Below, piece after piece: positions 46,755 through 56,909 of a stretch of 64,000 bases of DNA. Below the pieces are notes generated by a model. That model had not been told where the DNA came from. It searched no databases and was given only the letters and a program-made list of their open reading frames with translations. A program made the translations under genes and the position numbers. The number at the start of each line of letters is the position of its first letter. Position 1 is the stretch's first letter. The stretch comes from an uncultured Muribaculaceae bacterium (GTDB lineage: Bacteria > Bacteroidota > Bacteroidia > Bacteroidales > Muribaculaceae): assembly GCA_947176745.1 (NCBI GenBank), contig CAMWRV010000003.1, positions 1 through 64,000 on the forward strand, read 5' to 3'.

Positions 46755-49559
46755 TTATTCAGACTCCGCCACACCCTGCATCACAACCTGAATATGGTTC
46801 TTGCCATCGTAGAGAGAAGACATGAACTTGTTGAAATCCGCGAGTGTGAGATTCTCGATAGCGGCCTTGTGACCGGTGATATCATCATATCCGAGCTCAA
46901 GTCTCTGAAGATTGTTTCTCCAGTAGCCGTTTGTGCGGACATTGATTTCATACTGCTTCAAGGCAGCCTCTTTCACCTTGTTGAAATTAGCCTCGTCGGC
47001 ACCGTTGGAAAGGAGCTTGAGAAGTTCCTCGTTCGCACGGGTAATGAGCTTATCCTGCATCTTGTCATTGGTCTGGAAGACGTATATGATCTGCCATGTG
47101 CCGGTGAACGGATTGAATGTTCCGTAAGCATAAGGACTGTATGTTCCGCCCTCTTCCTCGCGCAGAGTATCTGTGAAGATATTGCTGAGGATATCGCCAA
47201 TAAGATCAACTTTCACGTAATTGTCGATACTGTAGCCGACATTTTTACCGCTGATGTTAGTGAGAACCATTGTCGAAGGCACCTGCATAGGCTGGCTGAA
47301 TGTATCGTTTACCACGCCCTCGGCTATATTGATAGAGGAAAGTCTTGCGGGAGCCGCATCTTTCTTTCCGGCAGAAGGCAGAGCCGCGATATACTGCTCT
47401 ACAAGAGGCTTGAACGTATCAAGGTCGATATTGCCCGTAAAGATAAACGTATAGTCAGCTGCGTTCGCGAGAGAAGATTTCACGATCTCAAGCTCACGTG
47501 AATAATTACCGGCCTCAAGAAGCTCGACGCTGGGCTGCTGGAACATCGGATTTCCGCCATATGTAGCCTTGGCTACTGCACGCTGGAACACAGAAGTCGG
47601 GTTCTTGTCGTTGTTCTTGAGGATAGTCTTGATCTGGTCGATGTAAGCGTTGTATGCGGTCTCGTCGGGATTGAGCTCGGTGAATGTGGCATAAAGCACC
47701 TCCATGAAAGTAGGAAGATCCTTTACAGTCGACTTGCCGTCAAGGGCGTTGACCGTATTGCCTATACTGTAACCGAGCGACACATTCTTACCGGCGAGAT
47801 ACTTGCCGAGCTTCACCTGGTCAAAAGATCCGAGTTTGCTGACTTCAGCGGCATCGCCGGCGAGAATTACGTTGGCAGCGTCTTTGGCGTCATACGAACG
47901 TTTGCCACCATCTTTGAACGCAGTCATCACAATCTCATCCTGCTTGAAATCGGTGGGCTTCACAATCACCTTGGCACCGTTGGAGAGCATGAGCACTGTT
48001 GTGCCGAACTGACCTTCGCTCACCGACGCGATCTTTCCGGGAGCAGGAAGGTTCTCGATCAGAGGATCGGTGATGACTTCGTCAACGTAAGCCTCGTAAT
48101 CAGCATTGAGGATGTCAGCAAGACGACCGGTGATCTCTTCTTCCGAGATGGCAGTCATGCCGTCGCGAAGAGGCTCTGAAACCACGATGACCTGATTGTT
48201 GGCAGTAAGAAGCTGGGCGGCCTCCTCGTTGAACGCCTGAACAGGTATCACCGGAAGGATCATCTTCGCAAGCTCATATTCCTTCTCAATGCCCGGCGCG
48301 GCCTCATTGTCGATGAAGTGTCTGCAAAGCTCGCGGGCAAGAGTCTCGGTCTTCGTATTGTTGCGCTCGTTGAAGAGTTTCTCATACTGGGCGAGAAGTT
48401 CGTCGCGGGCACGCACAAGCTCAGACTCCATGAAGCCGGTCTTGCAAGCACGGGCCACGATTCCCATCGCATCATCGAGAGCCTCCTTCACATCACCTTT
48501 CGGGATGATGAAAGTGTCGAACGCAGCCTTGGTCTTGGAGACAAAGAAGTCACCGAACGAGACGCCGGCCTGAACATATTTGCAGTCAGGATTCTTGGCA
48601 TAGTCATTGAGACGATTGTTGATCATGGTGGAGAGAAGCACGTCGACAAGCTGGGTCTGGATATATGCCTCAACTGTATTGCGCATCTCCATCGGGATCT
48701 TCTCGGTCTTGAAATTAACCATGATCATAGGGAAGCGGAGCTCCTTGTCGCTGAAATAGAAATAGATCGGCTTCTCATTATCTGATACCGAGGGATATGT
48801 ACGCTCGGCGGCATTCTCTGGCATGGGAATTGTCGAGAAAAGATCGATCACCTTCTTCTCCATCTCGGCGGCGTCGATGTCACCGACGATCACGATACCC
48901 TGCTGATCCGGACGATACCATTTATGGTAATAGTCTCTGATGGCCTGGGGAGGGAAGTTTCTTACGATCTCCATCTTGCCGATAGGCATCTGCTGATACT
49001 GATACTCCTGATAGATCTTCGGAAGCATTGCCTCATACATGCGCTGCTGCGCGCTGTTGCGAGAGCGCCATTCCTCTTCGATGACTCCGCGTTCGGCATC
49101 AATCTCCGATTCCTCAAGCAGAATGCTTCCGCTCCAGTCATGCAGCACGAGAAGCACACTGTCTACGAGAGCCTTGTCGGTAGAGGGCACATTGTCGATG
49201 TTGTAGACCGTCTCGTCGAACGATGTGTAGGCATTGATATCGGCACCGAACCGTATGCCCTTAGCCTGAAGATAATTGAGCATTGTCTTGCCGGGGAAGT
49301 TGGTCGTACCGTTAAACGCCATGTGCTCAAGGAAGTGCGCGAGACCCAGCTGCTCAGGCGTCTCAAGAGTTGATCCAACCTTCTGGGCGATATAGAAATT
49401 CACTCGCTCTTTGGGCTCCTCGTTATGGAGGATATAATAATTGAGCCCGTTGGGAAGAGTGCCATGCTTTACCGCCTCATTGAGAGGAAGCGGAGTCTGG
49501 GCACCCGCGAACAATGCCGACACTGTCAGCACCGCCGATGTTAGAATCTTTTTGATCAT
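46755..49559 (-). CDS. M16 family (insulinase-like) metallopeptidase
   Basis: LGLAHFLEHMAFNGTTNFPG inverted zinc motif HxxEH; two-lobed 934 aa. Confidence 0.95.
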   Translation of the reverse strand: MIKKILTSAVLTVSALFAGAQTPLPLNEAVKHGTLPNGLNYYILHNEEPKERVNFYIAQKVGSTLETPEQLGLAHFLEHMAFNGTTNFPGKTMLNYLQAKGIRFGADINAYTSFDETVYNIDNVPSTDKALVDSVLLVLHDWSGSILLEESEIDAERGVIEEEWRSRNSAQQRMYEAMLPKIYQEYQYQQMPIGKMEIVRNFPPQAIRDYYHKWYRPDQQGIVIVGDIDAAEMEKKVIDLFSTIPMPENAAERTYPSVSDNEKPIYFYFSDKELRFPMIMVNFKTEKIPMEMRNTVEAYIQTQLVDVLLSTMINNRLNDYAKNPDCKYVQAGVSFGDFFVSKTKAAFDTFIIPKGDVKEALDDAMGIVARACKTGFMESELVRARDELLAQYEKLFNERNNTKTETLARELCRHFIDNEAAPGIEKEYELAKMILPVIPVQAFNEEAAQLLTANNQVIVVSEPLRDGMTAISEEEITGRLADILNADYEAYVDEVITDPLIENLPAPGKIASVSEGQFGTTVLMLSNGAKVIVKPTDFKQDEIVMTAFKDGGKRSYDAKDAANVILAGDAAEVSKLGSFDQVKLGKYLAGKNVSLGYSIGNTVNALDGKSTVKDLPTFMEVLYATFTELNPDETAYNAYIDQIKTILKNNDKNPTSVFQRAVAKATYGGNPMFQQPSVELLEAGNYSRELEIVKSSLANAADYTFIFTGNIDLDTFKPLVEQYIAALPSAGKKDAAPARLSSINIAEGVVNDTFSQPMQVPSTMVLTNISGKNVGYSIDNYVKVDLIGDILSNIFTDTLREEEGGTYSPYAYGTFNPFTGTWQIIYVFQTNDKMQDKLITRANEELLKLLSNGADEANFNKVKEAALKQYEINVRTNGYWRNNLQRLELGYDDITGHKAAIENLTLADFNKFMSSLYDGKNHIQVVMQGVAESE

Positions 49560-49921
49560 AGAATTCTGATTGGGGTTATATTATTGTTGTTAATTCTGTA
49601 TGCCAACCAAGGTCTACCATGCTAACGGACATCGCGGTCAGGCTGTGACACGGGAGCCTCAGTTTTTACAAAAGTACAAATAATTTGGTGAATTCAAACA
49701 CCGAGGTCGACTTTTTTTGACAGCTGAGGCAAACTATTGCAGTCTCTTTTTAGTTTTTTTAATAAAACGGGCCGCCACGGCTTGATCTTCCGTCCGCCTG
49801 CTGAAATCACTCCGATCCCGACCGGCATCCCTCACGACAAAATGTGTGCGTTCAGGGTCAAGTCAATTTCAGATACACGGACAACTGATAAAGATACTTT
49901 ATAGAACATAAACATACATGT

Positions 49922-50878
49922 ATGGCAATCACAGTCGCATTAAGACATTGCAATAATCAGACCGCCACAGACTCCAAAGCCTGCGAACCAAGGTTCAGGC
50001 CGGTCGAGTTCCGTGACATTCCTATGCTTACAGATTTTTTCAACCGCTATCCATCCCGGTCGTGCGACTTCTCCATAGGAGGAGTGCTTATGTGGGCGGA
50101 TTATTTCGATTACAGAATCGCCGTGCAAGATGACAGCCTGTTGATATGCGGCACAGATCCTACAAGCGGAGACAAGCTGTTTTACGCACCTTGCGGCCCG
50201 ATGGAGAACAAGCGATTCATGCAACTGGTCAATGGATATTGCCGTAATAACAGGAAAGCCGGGGCAATCCTTATGCCTTTCGAATCAGTTCCCGACTCTC
50301 CGGTGACAGCTCTCGACTACGAAAACGAGTGCGCCACTTGCTGGAAAGAGTATCTTTACGACATCGACCGTTTCACATCGTTCTCCGGCAGAAAGATGGA
50401 GAAAAAGCGGAATCATCTCAATTTCTTCATCAACAACTACTCTCCGTTCGAGACAGAAATAATAAGCGGAAAATCGGTTGCCGAACTCATAGCGTTTACC
50501 ATCGCATTCGACGCATCGCACACCGATAATCCACTCGCAGCCTACGAATGCGGCCAGGTGATCGAGGTGCTCAGGCGTTTCGATGATTACCCGTTCTTCG
50601 GTCTTGCCATAAGAATAGACGGGGAGGTGGCAGGATATACATTCGGAGAGAAGAGCGGCGACACATTTTTCGTACACGTAGAGAAAGGAAACATAGACTT
50701 TCGCGGCATATATCAGGCGCTTGCGTCGGGTCTCGCACGGGAGGTCAGATCACGCTTTCCTGATGTAAGATATCTCAACAGAGAGGAAGACATGGGCGAC
50801 GAAAGTCTCAGGCGAAGCAAAGAGTCATATCATCCGACACTCTTTGTCAACAAGCGAATCGTCAGATGCGAGAAATGA
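49922..50878 (+). CDS. DUF2156 (phosphatidylglycerol lysyltransferase-like) protein
   Basis: FRPVEFRDIPMLTDFFNRYPSRSCDFSIGGVLMWADYFDYRIAVQDD...GRKMEKKRNHLNFF. Confidence 0.85.
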   Translation: MAITVALRHCNNQTATDSKACEPRFRPVEFRDIPMLTDFFNRYPSRSCDFSIGGVLMWADYFDYRIAVQDDSLLICGTDPTSGDKLFYAPCGPMENKRFMQLVNGYCRNNRKAGAILMPFESVPDSPVTALDYENECATCWKEYLYDIDRFTSFSGRKMEKKRNHLNFFINNYSPFETEIISGKSVAELIAFTIAFDASHTDNPLAAYECGQVIEVLRRFDDYPFFGLAIRIDGEVAGYTFGEKSGDTFFVHVEKGNIDFRGIYQALASGLAREVRSRFPDVRYLNREEDMGDESLRRSKESYHPTLFVNKRIVRCEK

Positions 50879-50951
50879 TCTGATAAGATAAGAAAGCCTT
50901 CATAAAAATGAAAAATATCCCGGCATATGGCGGAGATTAAGAATTTTTGAT

Positions 50952-50959
50952 TAATTTTG
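50952..50959 (+). promoter_or_regulatory. putative -7 box
   Basis: TAATTTTG upstream of ATG at 50984. Confidence 0.55.
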
Positions 50960-50983
50960 TAAACAAACAAACTGTGACCCGAA

Positions 50984-51718
50984 ATGAGCGACATCCTCGT
51001 CATCATACCGACATACAACGAGATTGAGAACATCGGCAATATAATCGATGCTGTCATGTCGTTGCCCGACGGATTCGACGTCCTTGTCATTGATGACGCA
51101 TCGCCGGACGGCACACAGGAGGCCGTGAGAGAGAAAATGGCACAATATTCCGGTCGCGTCCATATGGAGACAAGAACTGGCAAACTCGGACTCGGCACCG
51201 CATATATCCACGGATTCCGATGGGCACTCGGCCGCGGCTATGACTACGTGGTTGAGATGGATGCCGACTTTTCTCACAATCCTGCCGATCTCCCCCGCCT
51301 TTATCACGAATGTAAGGAGAAGGGAGCCGACGTGGCTGTCGGATCGCGCTACATATCGGGCGTAAATGTAGTGAACTGGCCTATGGGACGCGTGCTTATG
51401 TCATATTTCGCGTCCGTCTACGTCAGGATGATCACCCGCATGGATCTCAGGGACTCTACTGCCGGATTCGTATGCTACAGAGCGCAGGTGCTCAGAGAGC
51501 TTAATCTCGACAGGATTCAGTTCAAAGGATACGCGTTCCAGATCGAGATGAAATTCAAGTCATATTTCAAGAAGTTCAGGATCGTCGAAGTGCCCATAGT
51601 CTTTGTCAACCGTCAGCTCGGCACATCGAAAATGAACACAAGTATTTTCGGAGAGGCCATTTTCGGTGTCATCACACTGAAAATGAAAAGCATATTCAAA
51701 AAGAAAACATTCTGCTGA
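50984..51718 (+). CDS. polyprenol monophosphomannose synthase-like GT2 glycosyltransferase
   Basis: ILVIIPTYNEIENIGNIIDAV...VIDDASPDGTQ...VEMDADFSHNPADLPRL...DSTAGFVCYR. Confidence 0.93.
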   Translation: MSDILVIIPTYNEIENIGNIIDAVMSLPDGFDVLVIDDASPDGTQEAVREKMAQYSGRVHMETRTGKLGLGTAYIHGFRWALGRGYDYVVEMDADFSHNPADLPRLYHECKEKGADVAVGSRYISGVNVVNWPMGRVLMSYFASVYVRMITRMDLRDSTAGFVCYRAQVLRELNLDRIQFKGYAFQIEMKFKSYFKKFRIVEVPIVFVNRQLGTSKMNTSIFGEAIFGVITLKMKSIFKKKTFC

Positions 51719-51897
51719 GTCAGATCCGGGCGATCAGAATCCATATCGGAAGTCTTTCTTCAGGCACAGAAGGAAAGACTTCCTTTTTCATGTCATGTAA
51801 CTTCATTTAGGATTCATTAGCAGGAATTAGGGCACAATATGCGTTTAAATGAGAAAAATATGCGATAAATGCGATAATCACGATAATTATTAACCTC

Positions 51898-52728
51898 TTG
51901 ACTCTTGAAATTATGGAAAAGACAGATCAAAACAAACCAAGGAGTGGCGAGGGATGCGCAGTATTCAATGATTCCACGCCCGAACAGAAGTATATTGAAA
52001 ATCACGAGCACCTGCTTATTGAAGACAAGGGTGAAATCGAAGAACCGTCATTTGTCGACGGACCGGAGCCTGTACGCAAGAAAAACTGGTTCGGATGGTG
52101 GGCCTGCGCTCTTCTTGCAATAGCAGTCATAGGTCTATGCCTGTATTTCGCAACAGATGATTCACAACCCAGACCGTCGGCAAGCGCCCTTGCATCAGGC
52201 AACTCCGCTTTCGTAAGCGCATCCGACAGTGTCGGGCAGAACGGGCGGAAAGCGGTCAACAAAAAAGTAGTCATGCTCAAAAAGGTAATCGTGCGCGGCA
52301 ATGCGGATGACACGACTGCCGGAGTGACAGCCGCCGGCAGCGGAGTGTCAGACTCAGCAAATGCGGGCGTGCTCGCATCTGAAGCATCGATCGACAAGGC
52401 GGCAAACCTTGAAGCCTCAGTCGACTACATCTACTACTTCGGCAATGACCAGTCAGCAGTGTCAGACAACACTCTGCTTGATGAAATTGCCCAGAAAGCA
52501 AGCGAGACAGGAGCCGACATAACAGTGACGGCATATGCGAGTGAAACAGGGTCTGCCGCCTACAATAAGGAACTTACAAAAGAGAGAGCCACCAATCTTG
52601 CAGACTATCTGATTTCACGCGGTGTTCCGGCTGACCACATCAAGATCAGTGCCGGAGGACAGACTGACAGATATGGAGACTACGCACTCAACCGCAGGGC
52701 CGACATTGTGGTTGACTATGCGGGCTAA
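51898..52728 (+). CDS. OmpA family protein
   Basis: Single TM segment plus IYYFGNDQSAVSDNTLLDEIAQKA...YASETGSAAYNKELTKERATNLADYLISRGVPADHIKISAGGQTDRYGDYALNRRADIVV. Confidence 0.92.
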   Translation: MTLEIMEKTDQNKPRSGEGCAVFNDSTPEQKYIENHEHLLIEDKGEIEEPSFVDGPEPVRKKNWFGWWACALLAIAVIGLCLYFATDDSQPRPSASALASGNSAFVSASDSVGQNGRKAVNKKVVMLKKVIVRGNADDTTAGVTAAGSGVSDSANAGVLASEASIDKAANLEASVDYIYYFGNDQSAVSDNTLLDEIAQKASETGADITVTAYASETGSAAYNKELTKERATNLADYLISRGVPADHIKISAGGQTDRYGDYALNRRADIVVDYAG

Positions 52729-52762
52729 GCAGAAACCTCTCTCCTATTATCAATATATACGC

Positions 52763-52798
52763 AAGCCGGGCGAAGAATCGAGAATCTTCGCCCGGCTT
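52763..52798 (+). terminator. intrinsic terminator
   Basis: aagccgggcgaaga/tcttcgcccggctt then tt. Confidence 0.8.
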
Positions 52799-52831
52799 TT
52801 ATGCAATCCGGACTCCGCATAGACGCGGGTC

Positions 52832-54100
52832 CTATTTCATCACACTCTGAAAATATGCCTTGACATCCTTCCAGTCATAATAGGGCCAGCTGTCGGTATC
52901 GACCGGGAGCGAAGTCTCACGTTCATTGTGAAGGATCTTGACCAGAATTGTTTCGGGCTTCTTCTTATTGCGGTAAAATATCATCTGTATGTTGGCCGCC
53001 ATCGGAGTGACTTTCCAGTCGCACCATCCCTTATAGAAATCTTCGGGTTCATCGATGACTGCGTCACATCCGCGCAAGTGCATTAGAGATGTCAGCGGAA
53101 CGACATTGCCGTCATGACCGAACCGTAACGCCGCCGACGGTTGGTTTGACTCAATCGCCGCATCTGCGGTCTCTATTATATTTCTGAGAAGAGGAGCTGC
53201 ATTCTGCAGATGCACTCCACCTGAAGGTCCGAAATCGGCGTGCCGGGCATAGAAAACGGAGTTGAAGCACTGCCAAAGATCAAAGAGCTCGTCGGAAGTG
53301 AAAAAATCATGGAAAGAGATGCGGCATTCAGTGTTCTGCGCATCAGAAGCCAACCAATATATACTCCACATGAAGTCTTCAGGATTCACATATCTGCTGA
53401 CAAAACGGGCGTCACTGAATACGGAAGAGACAAGCCGACCGGGGTTCGTATGGCTTTTTACAAATTTACGGTAAACCTCCTCCCACCATCCGTCGGGGGC
53501 ATTGAACGAGTTCGACTCCGGAGTACTGTAACAGATATAAGGCATATATCTGTTGGAAGATTCCATATCGATATAGAGACGAGGATTGCGCTCCTTAAGA
53601 CTCTCACAGAATGAAGCCATGCTGAGAATGCATCGCGGCACAAGGGTCGATCTTGCCGAGATCGCAGAATTTTCTGTGAATACTTCAGGATAATTGGCAT
53701 ACATTCTCGCAGCGATGTCATGGTGCTGTCGACGGCCGAGCGGAGAGAGATCTCCCCCGCGTCCGGCAGTCTCCACCATAACGGAGTCGAGTCTTGTCTT
53801 AAGTTCGATGCCCATCTCCGTGAGAGCACCGAGGGAGTCTGCCTTGTGAAGAAGTTCGGACACAACCGTGTAATCGCGGTCTCCAATAAGGTAGCGAGAG
53901 CCGTGACGCCCGTAGTGGCTTATATGGAAAGGAGAAAATCCTTTGGGAGCCGGCGTATTGTCGGCTGAAACTGACGGATAGGCATAGTAAACCCCTCCCG
54001 TCTTGTCAGGATCAGCAGCCATTTCCTCGCGCGTTGTCTGGGCAAGACATACGCCGGAACATGCCACCGCCGATATAACCAGATACAAATATTTTTTCAT
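52832..54100 (-). CDS. histidine acid phosphatase family (phytase/MINPP-like)
   Basis: FHISHYGRHGSRYLIGDRDY (RHGxR) and LRFGHDGNVVPL (HD). Confidence 0.85.
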   Translation of the reverse strand: MKKYLYLVISAVACSGVCLAQTTREEMAADPDKTGGVYYAYPSVSADNTPAPKGFSPFHISHYGRHGSRYLIGDRDYTVVSELLHKADSLGALTEMGIELKTRLDSVMVETAGRGGDLSPLGRRQHHDIAARMYANYPEVFTENSAISARSTLVPRCILSMASFCESLKERNPRLYIDMESSNRYMPYICYSTPESNSFNAPDGWWEEVYRKFVKSHTNPGRLVSSVFSDARFVSRYVNPEDFMWSIYWLASDAQNTECRISFHDFFTSDELFDLWQCFNSVFYARHADFGPSGGVHLQNAAPLLRNIIETADAAIESNQPSAALRFGHDGNVVPLTSLMHLRGCDAVIDEPEDFYKGWCDWKVTPMAANIQMIFYRNKKKPETILVKILHNERETSLPVDTDSWPYYDWKDVKAYFQSVMK

Positions 54101-54178
54101 AATGTCAGGTAAATTGTGTAATCGGATCGTTTAAATCAAGTCATGTCCGCACTCGTGCGGACAATCAATTTCTCCTGG

Positions 54179-55399
54179 TCAGTCTCCCCTGTAGTACAGT
54201 TGCAGATAGCATCTTGCTATGAAATCCTGATTTGCCGAGACCAGAGTCGTGTCGTCCGTTCCCGGAAATCTTGCGTCAGGCAGCCATCCGTTGTTTATGA
54301 TATGACAAAGCATATCGCCCGGGCATCTGCCGCGCTCCGACAGGAGACCGAATGCGTGCGTTGAGGCATAATCCCTGTCATAGAGAGGATTTCCTTCCGC
54401 ACATATGCACCTTGCGATATCGGGGGCCATCATCATACCCTTGCGGGGTGTGACCATGAGCGTATAATCATGAGCGCCTTTTGACTGTGCGAGATGCTCC
54501 ACGCCTTCCTCCCAACCGAGAGCCTCGATAAAGAACCTGTTCATAGCTTCATAGCTGCCGAAGAACTTGATCACCTCTCCCCCCGTGCTCTTTACAAATG
54601 CCTTGTAATATGGATGCAAACCTTCATTCTCTTTTTGGCCGCTTTCATCCTTATTGCCGACGGGAGGGAGTTTCCTCTCGAGCATCAGGTAGACCCACTC
54701 AGGCATGAAAAGCGCCAACGGGCCGGTGGGATCCTCCATCATAGCCTTTTCCAGACGCTCGTTGATTTGGGCAACCGGATCCTCTCCTCCAGATGAAACC
54801 TCGGTCACAATATCACGCAAAGACTCCGAAAAGGCGGGAGTGAGAAGATACGAATGCATGAAAAGCCATGTTCCGAGCCGATAAATCGCCTTATGGTCAT
54901 CGGGATCATTGAATTCGAGTCCGAGCGAGATATTAAAATCCTCCGGCAGCGGTGACTCATCATACTCAGACTCGAGAATTGCGAAACACCCGTCGGCATA
55001 TGCGAGCAACCTGTGGTCGTGAGGATATATGAAACGGAGTTCCTCGCAATACATGGCCACAACATACCATACGAGAAATCTCACATCCTCCCGGTTCAGT
55101 TCGTAATCTATATAACTTTCAGGCAACTCATGGAAAGGTACAGACCACCCGTAGAGCTCTCTGTCGGCATCTACGAACGACCGCCACAAACCGGCATCCG
55201 AGACTATGTCCTGCATATAGTCGGCGAGGGTCAGAGCCACTCTTTTTCTGACAGCATCCGACAGTTCGCCGGCAAGACCGATGGAGCGGGTCTCGTTCAG
55301 CAGACGGTTTGCAAGCGCGAGATAGTACGAATCGGTCTCTGTCTGCTCCGGAAATGAGGGCTGTCGCAACAGAAACTCCCTCAGATCAATCTTTTCCAT
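54179..55399 (-). CDS. DUF3843-type uncharacterised protein
   Basis: 406 aa; layout recalled from the DUF3843 family, weak by-eye assignment. Confidence 0.55.
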   Translation of the reverse strand: MEKIDLREFLLRQPSFPEQTETDSYYLALANRLLNETRSIGLAGELSDAVRKRVALTLADYMQDIVSDAGLWRSFVDADRELYGWSVPFHELPESYIDYELNREDVRFLVWYVVAMYCEELRFIYPHDHRLLAYADGCFAILESEYDESPLPEDFNISLGLEFNDPDDHKAIYRLGTWLFMHSYLLTPAFSESLRDIVTEVSSGGEDPVAQINERLEKAMMEDPTGPLALFMPEWVYLMLERKLPPVGNKDESGQKENEGLHPYYKAFVKSTGGEVIKFFGSYEAMNRFFIEALGWEEGVEHLAQSKGAHDYTLMVTPRKGMMMAPDIARCICAEGNPLYDRDYASTHAFGLLSERGRCPGDMLCHIINNGWLPDARFPGTDDTTLVSANQDFIARCYLQLYYRGD

Positions 55400-55417
55400 A
55401 AGCTACAATTCTGCTTG

Positions 55418-56797
55418 TTATTCTCCGGCGCACGGAGATGAAAGGCGCCCGATGAGTTCAGCCAGCGAAACGGTTGTCTGCTCACCGCTCTTCATATCCT
55501 TAAGAACAATTGCGTCCTTACCGAGTTCAGACTCCCCTACGAAAGCGACATAGGGCACATTGTCGGAATCGGCAGCCGACATCTGTTTCTTCATCTTCGC
55601 GCTGTCAGGATATAGCTGTGACGGCACGCCATGTTCACGCAGAGCCTTGACGTATACCATTGACTGCTCCGCTTCTTTGGCACCGAAATTCACAAACATG
55701 ACCTTGACCGTCTGCCCGAGATCTTCGGGGAAAAGGTCGAGTTGAAGCATGACATCATATATGCGGTCAGCTCCATAGGAGATACCGACACCCGAAAGAC
55801 CCGGCATGCCGAACACTCCCGTAAGGTTGTCGTAGCGTCCACCTCCACTGATGCTGCCGATGGCCACATCTTTGGCCTTGACTTCTATAATAGTGCCGGT
55901 GTAGTAGTTCAGCCCTCGCGCAAGAGAGATGTCAAGTCTGACTTCCGACTTTATTCCGAGACGCCCTACGGCACCAACGACCTCACGCAATTCTTCGATT
56001 CCTTTCATTCCGGTCTCCGAATCTTTCAGGATCTCAGACATCACGGCGAGCTTCTCTTCATTTGAGCCCGACAGTTCGAGAATGGGACGCAAGGCATTGA
56101 CCGCGTCTTCGCTGAGGCCTTTCTCACGTAGCTCGACATTGACATTGTCAAGTCCGATCTTGTCGATTTTGTCGATGGCCACGGTAATGTCGATCAGACG
56201 GTCAGCCTCGCCGATGACCTCGGCGATACCCGTCAGAATCTTACGGTTATTGACATGTATGCAGACATTGATGCCAAGGTCGGAAAAATTCTTGTCGGTG
56301 AGCATGAGGAGATCAACCTCGTTGAGCAGAGAGTCCGAACCTACAATGTCGGCGTCACACTGATAAAACTCACGGTAACGCCCTTTCTGCGGACGGTCGG
56401 CTCTCCAGACCGGCTGGATCTGATATCTCTTGAACGGCAATACAAGGTCGTTGCGGTGCTGCACGACGTAACGGGCAAAAGGAACTGTCAGATCATAGCG
56501 GAGACCTTTCTCACACATCTTGTTGGTAAGCCTTACGAGGTTTCTTTCAAGCAGCTCCTGATCATCGCACGACTTGAGAAAGTCGCCGGAATTCTGAATC
56601 TTGAAAAGGAGTTTGTCGCCCTCCTCTCCATACTTGCCCATGAGTGTCGACAGATTTTCCATCGACGGGGTCTCGATCTGCTTATATCCGAACAGTCTGA
56701 AATTTCTTTTGATTGTGTCAAAGATATAGTTTCTACGCGCCATCTCCACAGGAGAGAAGTCGCGTGTTCCTTTAGGAATGCCGGGTTTCTGAGCCAT
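55418..56797 (-). CDS. hisS: histidine--tRNA ligase
   Basis: [26 protein letters not shown]...[12 protein letters not shown]...[10 protein letters not shown]...[11 protein letters not shown]. Confidence 0.97.
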   Translation of the reverse strand: MAQKPGIPKGTRDFSPVEMARRNYIFDTIKRNFRLFGYKQIETPSMENLSTLMGKYGEEGDKLLFKIQNSGDFLKSCDDQELLERNLVRLTNKMCEKGLRYDLTVPFARYVVQHRNDLVLPFKRYQIQPVWRADRPQKGRYREFYQCDADIVGSDSLLNEVDLLMLTDKNFSDLGINVCIHVNNRKILTGIAEVIGEADRLIDITVAIDKIDKIGLDNVNVELREKGLSEDAVNALRPILELSGSNEEKLAVMSEILKDSETGMKGIEELREVVGAVGRLGIKSEVRLDISLARGLNYYTGTIIEVKAKDVAIGSISGGGRYDNLTGVFGMPGLSGVGISYGADRIYDVMLQLDLFPEDLGQTVKVMFVNFGAKEAEQSMVYVKALREHGVPSQLYPDSAKMKKQMSAADSDNVPYVAFVGESELGKDAIVLKDMKSGEQTTVSLAELIGRLSSPCAGE

Positions 56798-56909
56798 TAT
56801 ATAATTTGTTTAAAAATTATGCGAATTTACAAAAATGTCGTCATTTTTGCAAATGACGACACATGATGTTCGATAATGCGGGATACGCGGATGCCGGAAG
56901 CGGTTGAGG

